The notes under the pieces: generated by a model
Database searches by the model: none
The model's input: only the letters and a program-made list of their open reading frames with translations
What the model was told of the DNA's origin: nothing
Position numbers and translations under genes: made by a program
Shown here: positions 1-9,710 of the stretch, piece after piece
Numbering within the stretch: the stretch's first letter is position 1
How the letters are laid out: each line of letters opens with the position of its first letter
DNA from: Chryseobacterium endalhagicum
Lineage (GTDB): Bacteria > Bacteroidota > Bacteroidia > Flavobacteriales > Weeksellaceae
DNA: 64,000 bases
Direction of reading: 5' to 3'
Assembly (NCBI RefSeq): GCF_016745235.1
Contig: NZ_JAELVM010000001.1
Span: 1,749,856 to 1,813,855 of the forward strand

Positions 1-266
1 GGTAAAGGCTCGCAGGATATGATATCAATGTTTTTCAAACCTTCTTCTTTTCCATACTGCTTAAAATCCTTTCCGTCAAATCTGAACAGGCCGTTGTCAC
101 TTCCGATCCAGATAAAGCCGTTTTTGTCCTGTCTCAGATGATAAGTATAGGAACTGTTCAGACCATCCGCTTCATTATAGTTGACCATTCCGGGAATCTG
201 CGCAAAAAATAATGATAAAGGCGGCATGATGAAGGAAAATAAAAAGAAAGTAATTATTTTTTTCAC
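1..266 (-). CDS. Two-component sensor with Reg_prop propeller, N-terminal fragment
   Basis: Partial gene running off the left edge; 88 codons are visible. It appears to start at a GTG (positions 266-264); an in-frame ATG start is not seen. Residues 1-24 form a secretion signal (KKI, hydrophobic stretch, ending FFAQ). The following stretch DKNGFIWIGSDNGLFRFDG is the signature of the Reg_prop beta-propeller repeat found in periplasmic sensor domains of Bacteroidota two-component proteins. Such proteins usually continue into a Y_Y_Y domain, a membrane helix and either a histidine kinase or a DNA-binding output; that part lies outside the window, so the output type is unknown. It is divergent from parE. 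Confidence 0.7.
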   Translation of the reverse strand, partial: MKKIITFFLFSFIMPPLSLFFAQIPGMVNYNEADGLNSSYTYHLRQDKNGFIWIGSDNGLFRFDGKDFKQYGKEEGLKNIDIISCEPL

Positions 267-380
267 ATGACATTGAATAATGCTGTAAATATATAATTTG
301 ATTAATAATAATGCAATCTTTAAGGTGGAATATTAGAAAAAATCGAACCGAAAAAATTCGGATAATTTTGTACAATTTCG

Positions 381-388
381 TACTTTTG
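381..388 (+). promoter_or_regulatory. Probable -7 box upstream of parE
   Basis: TACTTTTG fits the Bacteroidetes -7 consensus TAnnTTTG and lies 20 nt before the ATG at 409; the -33 side (TTCG near 357-360) is weak. A start site near 395 rules out the upstream TTG at 394 as the translation start. Confidence 0.5.
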
Positions 389-408
389 TATGTTTGCTGA
401 AATCATAT

Positions 409-2292
409 ATGTCACAAGAAATAAATCCAATCTACTCCGAAGATAATATCAGAACCCTCGACTGGCAGGAACACATCCGTCTGCGCCCCGGAATGTACAT
501 CGGGAAGCTCGGAGACGGCTCCTCTGCGGACGACGGTATTTACATTCTCCTGAAAGAAATCCTGGACAACTCCATTGATGAGTTCAGAATGAAGTCAGGA
601 AAACGAATTGAAATAAAAGTGGACGACGGTAAAGTCAGTATCCGTGACTTCGGCCGTGGAATCCCGCTGGGAAAGGTAGTAGATGCCGTTTCCAAAATGA
701 ATACGGGTGGAAAATATGACAGCAAAGCCTTCAAGAAATCCGTAGGATTGAACGGGGTAGGTACCAAAGCGGTCAATGCCCTTTCAGAATACTTCCGCGT
801 ACGGTCTTTCCGTGAAGGGAAAATGAAGATGGCGGAATTCTCCCGTGGTCTGATCACGGAAAATCATGAAGAAAAAGACACTTCAGACCGTAACGGGACT
901 GAAATATCCTTCGTCCCTGATGGTGAGATCTTCCTTCACTTCAAATACAGAAAAGAATATATAGAGAAAATGCTGCGCAACTATGCGTATCTGAATCCCG
1001 GACTGAAAATTATTTTCAACGGGGAAACCTATTATTCTGAGAACGGTCTTAAAGATCTTTTGGAAGAAGAAATGGAAAACGAAATTCTGTATTCCATCAT
1101 TCACCTGAAAGATAATGATATAGAACTCGCGATCACCCATTCTGATAAATCGCAGACAGAAACCTATTTTTCTTTCGTAAACGGACAGAATACCACACAG
1201 GGAGGAACGCATCTTAATGCTTTCCGTGAAGCCTACGTAAAGACGATCCGTGAGTTTTTCAATAAAAACTTTGATGCATCAGATATCAGGAAGTCCATTA
1301 TTGCTGCCATTTCCATCAATGTGGAAGAACCGGTTTTTGAATCCCAGACCAAAACAAAACTGGGATCTAATGATATGGGACCGAACGGGCCTACCGTAAG
1401 AACTTTTATCATTGATTTCCTGAAAAGCAAGCTGGATAATTTCCTTCACAGGAACCCTGAAATTGCAGAAGCGATCCAGAGGAAGATCCTGATCTCTGAA
1501 AGAGAAAGAAAGGAACTGTCCGGAATCCAGAAGCTGGCCAGGGAAAGAGCCAAGAAAGTATCGCTGCACAACAAAAAACTGCGCGACTGCAGACAGCATT
1601 ACAACGATCAGAAGAATGAAAGAAAAGGGGAAACCCAGATCTTCATTACCGAAGGGGATTCTGCATCCGGATCCATCACAAAATCAAGAGATGTGGAAAC
1701 GCAGGCTGTATTTTCATTAAAAGGAAAACCGCTGAACTGCTACGGACTCACGAAAAAAGTCGTGTACGAGAATGAAGAATTCAATCTTCTGCAAGCAGCC
1801 TTAAATATTGAAGAAAGTCTGGAAGATCTCAGATACAACCAGGTGATTATCTCTACCGATGCCGATGTGGATGGGATGCACATCCGTCTGCTGATGATCA
1901 CGTTTTTCCTTCAGTTCTTCCCGGATCTGATCAAAAACGGTCACCTTTATATTCTTCAGACGCCATTATTCAGAGTAAGAAATAAAAAGGAAACAAGATA
2001 CTGCTACAGTGAAGCAGAAAGAATCAAAGCCCTGAATGAGCTTGGGAAAAATCCTGAAATCACCCGATTCAAGGGACTTGGAGAAATTTCACCGGACGAG
2101 TTCAAGCATTTTATCGGGAAAGATATCCGTTTGGAGCCCGTGGTGGTAGGAAAAGACCAGACCATAGATCAATTGCTGGAATTCTATATGGGGAAAAATA
2201 CCCCGGACAGACAGCTGTTTATCCTGGAAAACCTGGTTGTGGAAGACACAGATATTGATAAAAAAGAGATGTTAGATGAAGCTGTGGGTTAA
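409..2292 (+). CDS. parE: DNA topoisomerase IV subunit B (type IIA topoisomerase)
   Basis: ATPase subunit of a type IIA topoisomerase that decatenates chromosomes with ParC. 627 aa when started at ATG 409; a TTG at 394 extends the frame by five codons but sits at the predicted transcription start. GHKL ATPase signatures are visible: the EILDNSIDE helix (about residues 50-58), the GRGIP loop (about 83-87) and GGTHLNAF in the transducer region (about 265-272). The TOPRIM domain shows EGDSASG (about 415-421) and the acidic DADVDGMH (about 484-491). The length (no long insert) and the pairing with parC 0.5 kb downstream favour ParE over GyrB. One small membrane-protein gene separates it from parC in the same direction. 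Confidence 0.93.
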   Translation: MSQEINPIYSEDNIRTLDWQEHIRLRPGMYIGKLGDGSSADDGIYILLKEILDNSIDEFRMKSGKRIEIKVDDGKVSIRDFGRGIPLGKVVDAVSKMNTGGKYDSKAFKKSVGLNGVGTKAVNALSEYFRVRSFREGKMKMAEFSRGLITENHEEKDTSDRNGTEISFVPDGEIFLHFKYRKEYIEKMLRNYAYLNPGLKIIFNGETYYSENGLKDLLEEEMENEILYSIIHLKDNDIELAITHSDKSQTETYFSFVNGQNTTQGGTHLNAFREAYVKTIREFFNKNFDASDIRKSIIAAISINVEEPVFESQTKTKLGSNDMGPNGPTVRTFIIDFLKSKLDNFLHRNPEIAEAIQRKILISERERKELSGIQKLARERAKKVSLHNKKLRDCRQHYNDQKNERKGETQIFITEGDSASGSITKSRDVETQAVFSLKGKPLNCYGLTKKVVYENEEFNLLQAALNIEESLEDLRYNQVIISTDADVDGMHIRLLMITFFLQFFPDLIKNGHLYILQTPLFRVRNKKETRYCYSEAERIKALNELGKNPEITRFKGLGEISPDEFKHFIGKDIRLEPVVVGKDQTIDQLLEFYMGKNTPDRQLFILENLVVEDTDIDKKEMLDEAVG

Positions 2293-2325
2293 AAAAAACT
2301 AAAACTAATAACATAAAAAATCAAA

Positions 2326-2802
2326 ATGAGACTTAGCAACCGCAATAAAGCTTCTGTATACAATTTTGTACACACGCTTCTGCTGATGATGGTCGTGTTT
2401 GGGATTGCTGCATTTTTATTGAATGAATACAGATTTCATGCTGTAGACGAGGAAAGTTATCTTTTTCTTGGTGTTCCGGTCCTGCTGTTGGTCATTTTTC
2501 ATCTTAATGGCAGGCAGATCTTTGAATATGACAGCGACGGGGAAGCTTTAAACTTTAAGAACAGGAATATTGTTCCTTTTATGGACAGGCCTCTTCACGA
2601 TGAATTTCCAAAGTATAAACTCATCACCTATGAGATTCTCACAGTCTTTCTGATGAAGAGATTGTATGTGACCATTTCAAGCAAAAACAACGGTTCTACG
2701 ATACTTAAATATGAAATTTCCTATTTAAGTCAAAAAGAAGTAAATGATTTAAAACTCTCTCTGAATAAAGTAGTGAAAGCTAATAAAGAGAAAAACGATT
2801 AA
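2326..2802 (+). CDS. Small membrane protein between parE and parC
   Basis: 158 aa, family not recognised. Two hydrophobic segments (about residues 15-32 and 46-60) are followed by a cytosolic-looking, charged C-terminal half rich in beta-type sequence ending in a Lys-rich tail. This two-helix plus basic soluble domain layout resembles small PH-like membrane proteins, but that is inference. It is 33 nt after parE and 5 nt before parC, so it is almost certainly cotranscribed with the topoisomerase genes. No catalytic motif is visible. Confidence 0.75.
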   Translation: MRLSNRNKASVYNFVHTLLLMMVVFGIAAFLLNEYRFHAVDEESYLFLGVPVLLLVIFHLNGRQIFEYDSDGEALNFKNRNIVPFMDRPLHDEFPKYKLITYEILTVFLMKRLYVTISSKNNGSTILKYEISYLSQKEVNDLKLSLNKVVKANKEKND

Positions 2803-2807
2803 TATAG

Positions 2808-5396
2808 ATGATGACAGACGAAAACTCGCACGAAGGTGAGAGCTTGAAAAAAGTCTCAGGACTTTATAAAGACTGGTTTCTGGACTATGCTTCCTATGTA
2901 ATTCTCGATAGAGCGATTCCTTCGGTCTACGATGGGCTTAAACCCGTTCAGAGAAGGATCATGCACTCTATGCGGGAGCTGGAAGACGGCCGTTACAATA
3001 AAGTAGCCAATATCGTAGGAAATACCATGAAATATCACCCTCATGGTGATGCTTCCATTACCGATGCCATGGTGCAGATAGGGCAGAAAGAACTTCTGAT
3101 AGATACCCAGGGAAACTGGGGAAACATCTATACCGGAGATTCTGCGGCGGCGGCGAGATATATTGAGGCCAGACTGACCCCTTTCGCACTGGAAGTGGTC
3201 TTTAACCCTAAAACTACGGAATGGGCAAAATCCTATGACGGCAGAAATAATGAACCTATTGATCTTCCTGTAAAATTCCCGCTGCTTCTGGCACAAGGTG
3301 TGGAAGGGATCGGAGTAGGGCTTTCCACTAAAATTCTTCCCCATAATTTCAATGAGCTGATCAATGCATCAGTGGCTCACCTGAAAGGAAAGAAATTTGA
3401 ACTGTTTCCTGACTTCCTGACCGCGGGCTATCTGGATGTTTCCGAATATAATGACGGTCACAGAGGCGGAAAAGTACGGGCCAGAGCCAGAATTACCCAA
3501 ACGGATAAGCATACGCTGGTTATTTCCGAACTTCCTTTCTCAAAAACGACAAGCGACCTGATCGATTCTATCCTGAAAGCCAATGAAAAAGGAAAGATCA
3601 AGATCAAAAAGATTGAAGACAATACTTCAGATACGGTAGAAATCCTGATTCATCTTCATAATGATGTGTCTCCGGATAAGACGATTGATGCATTGTATGC
3701 ATTCACTGACTGCCAGGTGACGATTTCTCCGAATGCCTGTGTGATTGTAGGGGATAAGCCGATGTTCATGAATGTTTCCGATATTCTGAAAATGAATACG
3801 GAACATACCGTTTCGCTGCTTAAGAAAGAACTGGAAATAGAACTTCACGAGCTTCAGGAAAGCTGGCATTTCTCCTCCCTGGAAAGAATTTTCATCGAAA
3901 ACAGGATCTATCACGATATTGAAGAGGTGAAAACCTGGGAAGATGTATTAAAGACCATTGATGCAGGCTTAAAACCTCATACCAAACATCTTTTAAGAGC
4001 GGTAACGGAAGAAGATATTTTAAAGCTGACCGAGATCAGGATCAAAAGGATTTCCAGATTCGATTTAGATAAATTTAAAGAAAATATAGCCGCCCTTGAA
4101 GGTAAAATAGAGCAGGTAAAACATAATCTGGCCAATCTGATTGCTTACGCGATTGATTATTATTTAAATATTCAGAAGAAATACGGTAAAGACAGACAGA
4201 GAAAGACCGAGCTTAGAATCTTTGATACCATTGATGCAACTAAAGTAGCGGTGGCCAATGAAAAATTCTATGCCAATTTTGAAGAAGGCTTTATCGGAAC
4301 ATCCCTGAAAAAAGACCAGTACCTGTTTGACTGTTCAGATATTGATGATATCATTATTTTCAGAAAAGACGGAACCATGAAAGTCGTGAAGGTGGATGCC
4401 AAAACATTCGTTGGAAAAGACCTTCTGCACGTTGCCATCTGGAAGAAAAATGATAAAAGAACGGTGTACAACATGATCTACCGCGAAGGCAGCGCCGGAC
4501 CTTACTATATGAAACGTTTTTCCGTAACAGCTGTTACCCGAAACACAGACTATCCGCTGGCTTCGGACAAAAAAGGTTCTGAAACCCTGTATTTCTCGGC
4601 TAATCCTAATGGGGAAGCAGAAACGGTAACCGTTCTTCTGAAACCGAATCCGAGAATCCGAAAGAATAAAATGGAAATTGATTTTTCCGATCTGGCCATT
4701 AAAGGAAGAGATTCCAAAGGAAACCTGGTGACCAAATATTCCGTGAAAAAAGTGGATTTGAAAGAAGAAGGTGTTTCTACACTGGCTCCGAGAAAAATCT
4801 GGTTTGATGATACGGTAAGAAGACTGAATGCAGATGCAAGAGGAACCCTGCTGGGCCATTTCAAAGGGGATGACAGAATTCTGACCATCAACACCAACGG
4901 TGAAGTGAAGCTGGTTTCTTTCGATCTGGGCAACCGTTTCGATGATGAATACCTGGTTCTGGAAAAATGGAAGCCGCAGCAGCCGGTAACCTGCATTTAT
5001 TATGACGGGGAAAAAGACATGTATTTCATCAAGAGATTCCTGCTGGAAAATACAGTGAATCTGCAGACGTTCATGCCTTCCGAACATTCCAAATCGTTTA
5101 TTGAAAATGTAATTGTGGCGAACGGTGCTACGGCAGAGATTATTTTTGCCAAAGACAAAGGAAAAGACCGCGATGCTGAAACCATTAATATTGACGAATT
5201 TATTACCGTAAAAGGAATAAAAGCCATTGGAAACCAATTCACGAAATTTAAAGTAAAAACCATCAATATTACTATTCCGGAACCTGTGGAAGAAGAGCCG
5301 GAACCGTACGAAGAACCGGAAACCGGAGACGGTATTGTAGATGATGACCGAACCGTGATCGGTGATCTGTTTGAGACCGATGAACCTGAAAATTAA
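2808..5396 (+). CDS. parC: DNA topoisomerase IV subunit A
   Basis: Breakage-reunion subunit that partners ParE. 862 aa. The N-terminal winged-helix core shows DGLKPVQRR (about 42-50), the HPHGD motif (about 77-81) and AARYIEARLT with catalytic Arg117-Tyr118, matching the position of the active tyrosine in E. coli ParC. The C-terminal third (from about residue 500) has beta-propeller-like DNA-wrapping repeats. The tail after residue 830 is very acidic and proline-rich (EEEPEPYEEPE). No GyrA-box-like motif was recognised, in keeping with ParC. It follows the small membrane-protein gene by 5 nt. An adjacent ATG (codon 2) is an alternative start. Confidence 0.93.
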   Translation: MMTDENSHEGESLKKVSGLYKDWFLDYASYVILDRAIPSVYDGLKPVQRRIMHSMRELEDGRYNKVANIVGNTMKYHPHGDASITDAMVQIGQKELLIDTQGNWGNIYTGDSAAAARYIEARLTPFALEVVFNPKTTEWAKSYDGRNNEPIDLPVKFPLLLAQGVEGIGVGLSTKILPHNFNELINASVAHLKGKKFELFPDFLTAGYLDVSEYNDGHRGGKVRARARITQTDKHTLVISELPFSKTTSDLIDSILKANEKGKIKIKKIEDNTSDTVEILIHLHNDVSPDKTIDALYAFTDCQVTISPNACVIVGDKPMFMNVSDILKMNTEHTVSLLKKELEIELHELQESWHFSSLERIFIENRIYHDIEEVKTWEDVLKTIDAGLKPHTKHLLRAVTEEDILKLTEIRIKRISRFDLDKFKENIAALEGKIEQVKHNLANLIAYAIDYYLNIQKKYGKDRQRKTELRIFDTIDATKVAVANEKFYANFEEGFIGTSLKKDQYLFDCSDIDDIIIFRKDGTMKVVKVDAKTFVGKDLLHVAIWKKNDKRTVYNMIYREGSAGPYYMKRFSVTAVTRNTDYPLASDKKGSETLYFSANPNGEAETVTVLLKPNPRIRKNKMEIDFSDLAIKGRDSKGNLVTKYSVKKVDLKEEGVSTLAPRKIWFDDTVRRLNADARGTLLGHFKGDDRILTINTNGEVKLVSFDLGNRFDDEYLVLEKWKPQQPVTCIYYDGEKDMYFIKRFLLENTVNLQTFMPSEHSKSFIENVIVANGATAEIIFAKDKGKDRDAETINIDEFITVKGIKAIGNQFTKFKVKTINITIPEPVEEEPEPYEEPETGDGIVDDDRTVIGDLFETDEPEN

Positions 5397-5407
5397 GAAT
5401 TAAAATT

Positions 5408-6061
5408 ATGAATATTCTGATCATATTTATTATCATCACAGCCATTATCAGTTTTGTTGCTTTTAACAATCCTGGTATTACTGAAAAATATAAATTCAAT
5501 GTAGGAGCCATCCTGCATAAAAAAGAATACATCCGTCTGCTTTCATCAGGATTTCTGCATGCAGATATCATGCACCTGGTGTTTAATATGATGACGCTGT
5601 ATTTCTTCGGGCCTGTGGTGATGCAGGGATTTGGAACCGTAGGATTTGTTATTATTTATCTAGGCTCCATATTGCTGGGCAACTTTCTGTCCATGTATAT
5701 TTACCAGAAGCAGCCGTGGTATTCGGCAGTAGGAGCGAGTGGAGGTGTTTCGGGAATACTGTTTGCATCGATAGCTTTATACCCTCAGATTGGAATTTAT
5801 ATCTTCTTTATCCCAATTGCAGTTCCCGGATATCTTTTCGGGGTGTTGTATTTCGGGTATTCTGTGTACATGATGCTGAATCCGAGACCGCATGATAATA
5901 TCGGGCATGCCGCACACCTTGGCGGGGCCTTTTTAGGACTTGTGTATGCCATTGTAACGGCTCCGGACACAGCCATGCATAATGCGCTGTATCTGGGAAT
6001 CATGTCGCTGCCATTGATCTATCTGGGCTACGAAATTTTTGTAAGGAAAAGAATAGGATAA
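5408..6061 (+). CDS. Rhomboid family intramembrane serine protease
   Basis: 217 aa with about six transmembrane segments. The family active site is present: HxxxxHxxxN-type segment (H51, H56, N60), GASGG with nucleophile Ser111 in TM4, and AHLGGA with His170 in TM6. Rhomboids cleave transmembrane substrates within the membrane; the substrate cannot be read from sequence. It begins 11 nt after parC, so it may be the last gene of the parE operon. The length is that of a minimal six-helix rhomboid with no extra domain. Confidence 0.9.
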   Translation: MNILIIFIIITAIISFVAFNNPGITEKYKFNVGAILHKKEYIRLLSSGFLHADIMHLVFNMMTLYFFGPVVMQGFGTVGFVIIYLGSILLGNFLSMYIYQKQPWYSAVGASGGVSGILFASIALYPQIGIYIFFIPIAVPGYLFGVLYFGYSVYMMLNPRPHDNIGHAAHLGGAFLGLVYAIVTAPDTAMHNALYLGIMSLPLIYLGYEIFVRKRIG

Positions 6062-6092
6062 AAGGCTATCTTTAATAAAAATATCAAAACCA

Positions 6093-7202
6093 ATGAACAC
6101 ATCAGAATTAAACCGCTTTATCGTTGTATTAATCTATGGTTCATTGGTTTTGCTGTCTTTACTGAAGCTGTCCAATCCGTTAAGGGTCAACCGGAAGGCC
6201 AATTTCTGGTTCGGGATCTTTCTTTTTTTATGGTCAAGCTTCTGGCTGGATGAGGTCCTTACATTGGTGGTAGATTCTCAGGTTGAGGTTCATTCTATCA
6301 TGTCTGTTCAGATTATTCAGTTTCTGACGCCGATTATGTTTTATTTCAGTGTGTTATTTTACACCAATCCGTCATTTAAATTTAAAATGACAGACTTTAA
6401 ATACCTGATTCTGCCTGTCATCTTTTGGATCAATATTCTGTTACAGCGTTTCGGGGGATTTAAGGATAATACTGTTTTTAATTTTGTATTTATCGGACTA
6501 ATCCTTTTCCAGGCCTTATTTTATACGGGTCTATCATATTTTACGATCAGGAAACACAAGAAAAGAATCCAGCAGTTTTCTGCGAATACGGAAGGCATCA
6601 ACCTGAACTGGCTGGAATATATCACGATTATTATTTTCATTATCAATATTGCTTACGTAGTTTATAATTTATCCTATGATTCCACAGCATTGAATTTCTT
6701 CATTAACGGAGCTTTTCTGCTGGTTATCTATTTTGTAGGCTATTATTCTTTAAAGCAGAAAGAAATCTATCCTTTGGAAGAAAAACAGCGTGAGGAACTG
6801 ATATCAATTGATGAAGATCCGGATACGGAAGAAGTAAAAAGAAAGCTGATTTCCGATGAAGAACTGCTCAAGATCAAAACCCAGCTGGAAGAAATCATGA
6901 GCACACAAAAGCCTTATCTAGACAGCGAGCTCAACCTGATCCGCCTTTCTGAACTTCTGTCTATTTCCACGCACCATTTATCCTACGTCATCAATACCGG
7001 ATTCAAAAAAAATTTTTTCCAGTATGTGAACGAATACAGAATCGAATATGCTAAGAAACTTCTTAAAGATTCTCAAAGCAAACTGTCGATTTTGGGTATC
7101 GCGTATGAATCAGGATTCAATTCCAAGACTTCTTTCAATACGACCTTTAAAAAACTGACTGATCAGACTCCTTCCGAGTATAAAAATGGTTCGGGTTTAT
7201 AA
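6093..7202 (+). CDS. AraC-family regulator with N-terminal membrane domain
   Basis: 369 aa. Residues 1-220 contain about seven hydrophobic helices, then a charged linker (221-265), then an AraC/XylS DNA-binding domain (about 270-369) with two helix-turn-helix units: LSELLSISTHHLSYVIN and the second, GIAYESGFNSKTSFNTTFKKLTDQTPSEY. Membrane-anchored AraC proteins of this layout are common in Flavobacteriia and presumably sense a signal at the membrane. It is 31 nt after the rhomboid gene in the same direction. Its target is unknown; the downstream SDR gene has its own possible promoter. Confidence 0.88.
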   Translation: MNTSELNRFIVVLIYGSLVLLSLLKLSNPLRVNRKANFWFGIFLFLWSSFWLDEVLTLVVDSQVEVHSIMSVQIIQFLTPIMFYFSVLFYTNPSFKFKMTDFKYLILPVIFWINILLQRFGGFKDNTVFNFVFIGLILFQALFYTGLSYFTIRKHKKRIQQFSANTEGINLNWLEYITIIIFIINIAYVVYNLSYDSTALNFFINGAFLLVIYFVGYYSLKQKEIYPLEEKQREELISIDEDPDTEEVKRKLISDEELLKIKTQLEEIMSTQKPYLDSELNLIRLSELLSISTHHLSYVINTGFKKNFFQYVNEYRIEYAKKLLKDSQSKLSILGIAYESGFNSKTSFNTTFKKLTDQTPSEYKNGSGL

Positions 7203-7319
7203 ATTTTAACGTTCGTATTTATTTAATCTATTGTTTTTCAATTTGTTGTGAATCTTGTTTTGAAATTTTAAAATAGGTTCATTCAGATAATCCTGAACAT
7301 TCAGAGGGAGCTTTCAAGG

Positions 7320-7327
7320 TAGCTTTG
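7320..7327 (+). promoter_or_regulatory. Possible -7 box upstream of the SDR gene
   Basis: TAGCTTTG fits TAnnTTTG and ends 17 nt before the ATG at 7345. No good -33 TTG is seen at the expected distance. Confidence 0.35.
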
Positions 7328-7344
7328 TACCATAAAATTGTGTT

Positions 7345-8130
7345 ATGGATACCAAAGAATCATATGCTGTAGTTACAGGGGCAAGTCAGGGGTTGGGAAA
7401 AGCATTTGCAGAAAACCTGGCGGAAAAGAATATCAATGTTATTCTGGTAAGTCTTCCGGGGCAGCATTTAAAAGAATTTTCTGAACAGCTTGAAGAAACC
7501 TATCATATTAAGGCCCCTTACTATGAAGTAGACCTTTCTGTGAATGAAAATGTAATGAAACTTACAGAATGGCTGAATACGTCCTTTGATATTCACATTC
7601 TGATCAATAATGCAGGGCTTGGAGGAACCAAAAAGTTTGTGGATGCATCGCCATCTTATATCAATACCATTTTGCAGGTGAATGTAGCAGCAACCTCATT
7701 AATTACCCATCAGCTGCTTCCCAACCTTTTAAGACAGCCTAAAGCCTATATTTTAAATGTATCAAGCATGGCTGCATTTTCACCAATTGGTTTCAAAACG
7801 GTCTATCCTGCCTCCAAAACCTTTATCCATTCCTTTTCCAGAGGACTTCACGAAGAACTGAAAGATACAAATGTATTTGTAAGCGTAGTGAATCCCGGAG
7901 CGATGAAAACCAATATCGATGTGTGTAAAAGGATCGAAAAACAGGGTGTTTTAGGAAAGCTTACCCTTTTGGACCCCAACAAAGTCGCAGCTTACTGCAT
8001 CAAGCAGCTTTTCAGAAAAGATTCCGTTATTATGGTGAATCCCATAAGCTGGCTGGTCATGAAGATCCTGCCCATATGGATCAAGCTGCCTCTGATGACC
8101 AGTGCCATAAAAAAAGAAATAGAAGCATGA
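7345..8130 (+). CDS. Short-chain dehydrogenase/reductase (SDR)
   Basis: 261 aa classical SDR. NAD(P)-binding TGASQGLG at residues 11-18, NNAG at 88-91, catalytic Ser140/Ser141 in NVSSMAAF and YPASK (Tyr154, Lys158). A hydrophobic C-terminal stretch (about 225-250, WLVMKILPIWIKLPLM) suggests membrane association, as in SDRs acting on lipids or sterols; the substrate cannot be assigned. Its stop codon overlaps the start of the next gene (ATGA), so the two are translationally coupled and probably act in one pathway. Confidence 0.88.
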   Translation: MDTKESYAVVTGASQGLGKAFAENLAEKNINVILVSLPGQHLKEFSEQLEETYHIKAPYYEVDLSVNENVMKLTEWLNTSFDIHILINNAGLGGTKKFVDASPSYINTILQVNVAATSLITHQLLPNLLRQPKAYILNVSSMAAFSPIGFKTVYPASKTFIHSFSRGLHEELKDTNVFVSVVNPGAMKTNIDVCKRIEKQGVLGKLTLLDPNKVAAYCIKQLFRKDSVIMVNPISWLVMKILPIWIKLPLMTSAIKKEIEA

Positions 8131-9119
8131 AAAAAGTTTTCGTGACCGGTGCTACAGGGCTTCTGGGTGCCAATACCGTTATTAAATTATTACAATATGA
8201 TTATACTGTTACTGCTCTGGTGCGCAAGAAAAGCAGCTGGATGGGCAAAGAAAACAAAAATCTCAAACTCATAGAAGGAGATCTGTTCTCCGACATTTCC
8301 GAACATTTACAGGAAGTAGATACCGTTATCCATATTGCGGCAGAAACCAGCCAGGACCTGCTGCATTATGAAGATTACAGAAAAACGAATTACGATGCTG
8401 TGGTTCATCTGTTTGCCCAGGCTGCAGCGGCAGGAGCGGAGAAGTTTCTGTTTGTAAGTACCGCCAATACCTTAGGCTACGGAAGTTCTGCGGTCTGGGG
8501 AAGTGAAAAAGCGCCACAGATCTATCCTTTTACCCACTCATATTATGCCCAAAGCAAGCTGGAAACCGAGAATTACCTTCTTCAGCAGAACCGGGAAACC
8601 AAAGTGGTTATCGTAAATCCTACTTTTATGATCGGAGCTTATGACCGGAAACCTAGTTCAGGAAAAATCATCTTCTGGACCTGGAAGAAAAAGCTGGTCT
8701 TCTATCCGAAAGGAGGGAAAAACTTTGTTCATGCTGAAGATGCCGCAGAAGGAATCATCAAAGCCGTTGAATACGGAAAAAACGGTGAAAAATACCTGCT
8801 GGCCAATGAAAACCTGAGCTACAAAGAGTTTTTTAAAAAAGTAAATACCATCACCAGACAGCACCCTGTCATGATTCCCATTCCGGATACCGGACTTGCC
8901 TTATTGGGAATGATCGGGGACTGTCTCAGAAAGCTAAAGATAAAAACGAGTTTAAGCTCTCCCAATATGAAAGCGTTGAGAATTAATAATTATTATTCCA
9001 ACCGGAAATCAGCAGAGGAACTGGGAATCAGGTATCAGCCCATTGATAAAGCTGTGGAAGATGCCATCCGCTTTTTTGAAAGGAAAAAGACAGAACTGAA
9101 AACAAGCAGACAGATATAA
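8127..9119 (+). CDS. NAD-dependent epimerase/dehydratase family protein
   Basis: 330 aa extended-SDR enzyme. Start taken at ATG 8127, which overlaps the SDR stop as ATGA; a longer frame from 8076 would overlap the SDR gene by 55 bp and lacks the canonical beta1 start. The Rossmann motif is TGATGLLG (residues 7-14) and the active site YAQSK (Tyr140, Lys144), with STANTLGYG upstream. It resembles the dihydroflavonol-reductase or 3-beta-hydroxysteroid-dehydrogenase-like branch that takes lipophilic or alcohol substrates; the exact reaction is unknown. Immediately downstream lies a repeat element rather than a clear terminator. Confidence 0.87.
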   Translation: MKKVFVTGATGLLGANTVIKLLQYDYTVTALVRKKSSWMGKENKNLKLIEGDLFSDISEHLQEVDTVIHIAAETSQDLLHYEDYRKTNYDAVVHLFAQAAAAGAEKFLFVSTANTLGYGSSAVWGSEKAPQIYPFTHSYYAQSKLETENYLLQQNRETKVVIVNPTFMIGAYDRKPSSGKIIFWTWKKKLVFYPKGGKNFVHAEDAAEGIIKAVEYGKNGEKYLLANENLSYKEFFKKVNTITRQHPVMIPIPDTGLALLGMIGDCLRKLKIKTSLSSPNMKALRINNYYSNRKSAEELGIRYQPIDKAVEDAIRFFERKKTELKTSRQI

Positions 9120-9145
9120 AATTCCATCTTATTTATTGAATTTTT

Positions 9146-9327
9146 ATCCCACAGATTCCGCAGATCTCACAGATTTTGATCATATAATCATCTGTGAAAA
9201 TCTGTGCGATCCGTGGTTTAAAAAAACTTTAAAAGCTTTCTTTCTTTTTCTTTCTCTCGCAGATTTTGGAAATTTAGCAGATTTTTATTTGTGAAATCAT
9301 CTGCGTATTCTGCGGAATCTGTGGGAT
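9146..9327. repeat. Palindromic intergenic element A (182 bp, 19-bp perfect ends)
   Basis: ATCCCACAGATTCCGCAGA at 9146-9164 is repeated in exact inverted orientation at 9309-9327. The interior holds further variants of the 'cagattt / aaatctg' word and no coding frame. It fills the gap between two convergent genes. A related piece (atcatctgtgaaaatctgcg) occurs near 24894. Confidence 0.85.
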
Positions 9328-9344
9328 GAAAAAAAAGAAAACAA

Positions 9345-9704
9345 TCAGCTTCCCAACCTTTTCAAAGCGTCCTCCAGCGTTTCCGCGAAGTTGATATGTT
9401 TCGTTTTATTGCTTTCAAACATAAAATCTCTGATGCTTTTGCCCGGATATTTTTCAAAATCGCCCACAATGCCTAAACCCATACGGTAATTGGAGAATTT
9501 CTGCAGAATATCGCCCGCTATTTTCGTTTTCAGATCAAAGAATTCCGGAGTGATGTTTTTCTCGTAAATAATCACCTTATCAAAGCCCTGATAATAAATA
9601 TCTCCAAGAAGATCCAGCCCATCATGAGCAGATTTGATTATCATTTCTTCGGAAATAACTTCTGCAATTTTTATAGCATTTATGTCATGAGATTTAACCT
9701 CCAT
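9345..9704 (-). CDS. DUF4180 domain-containing protein
   Basis: 119 aa. The middle and end match my memory of the DUF4180 family: DxLDLLGD near residues 30-35, EFFDLKTKIAGDILQKFSNY at about 54-73, then GIVGDF and SIRDFMFESNK. Function of the family is not known; it is a small cytosolic protein without signal peptide. The gene is 6 nt downstream of the serine hydrolase in the same orientation, so they may be cotranscribed. Confidence 0.8.
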   Translation of the reverse strand: MEVKSHDINAIKIAEVISEEMIIKSAHDGLDLLGDIYYQGFDKVIIYEKNITPEFFDLKTKIAGDILQKFSNYRMGLGIVGDFEKYPGKSIRDFMFESNKTKHINFAETLEDALKRLGS

Positions 9705-9710
9705 ATTATT

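Noticed and set aside
394..408. TTG start for parE
   Set aside because: It falls at the expected transcription start of the TACTTTTG promoter; ATG 409 gives the conserved start.
4335..5237. 300-codon ORF antisense to parC
   Set aside because: Opposite-strand shadow of the conserved parC coding sequence.
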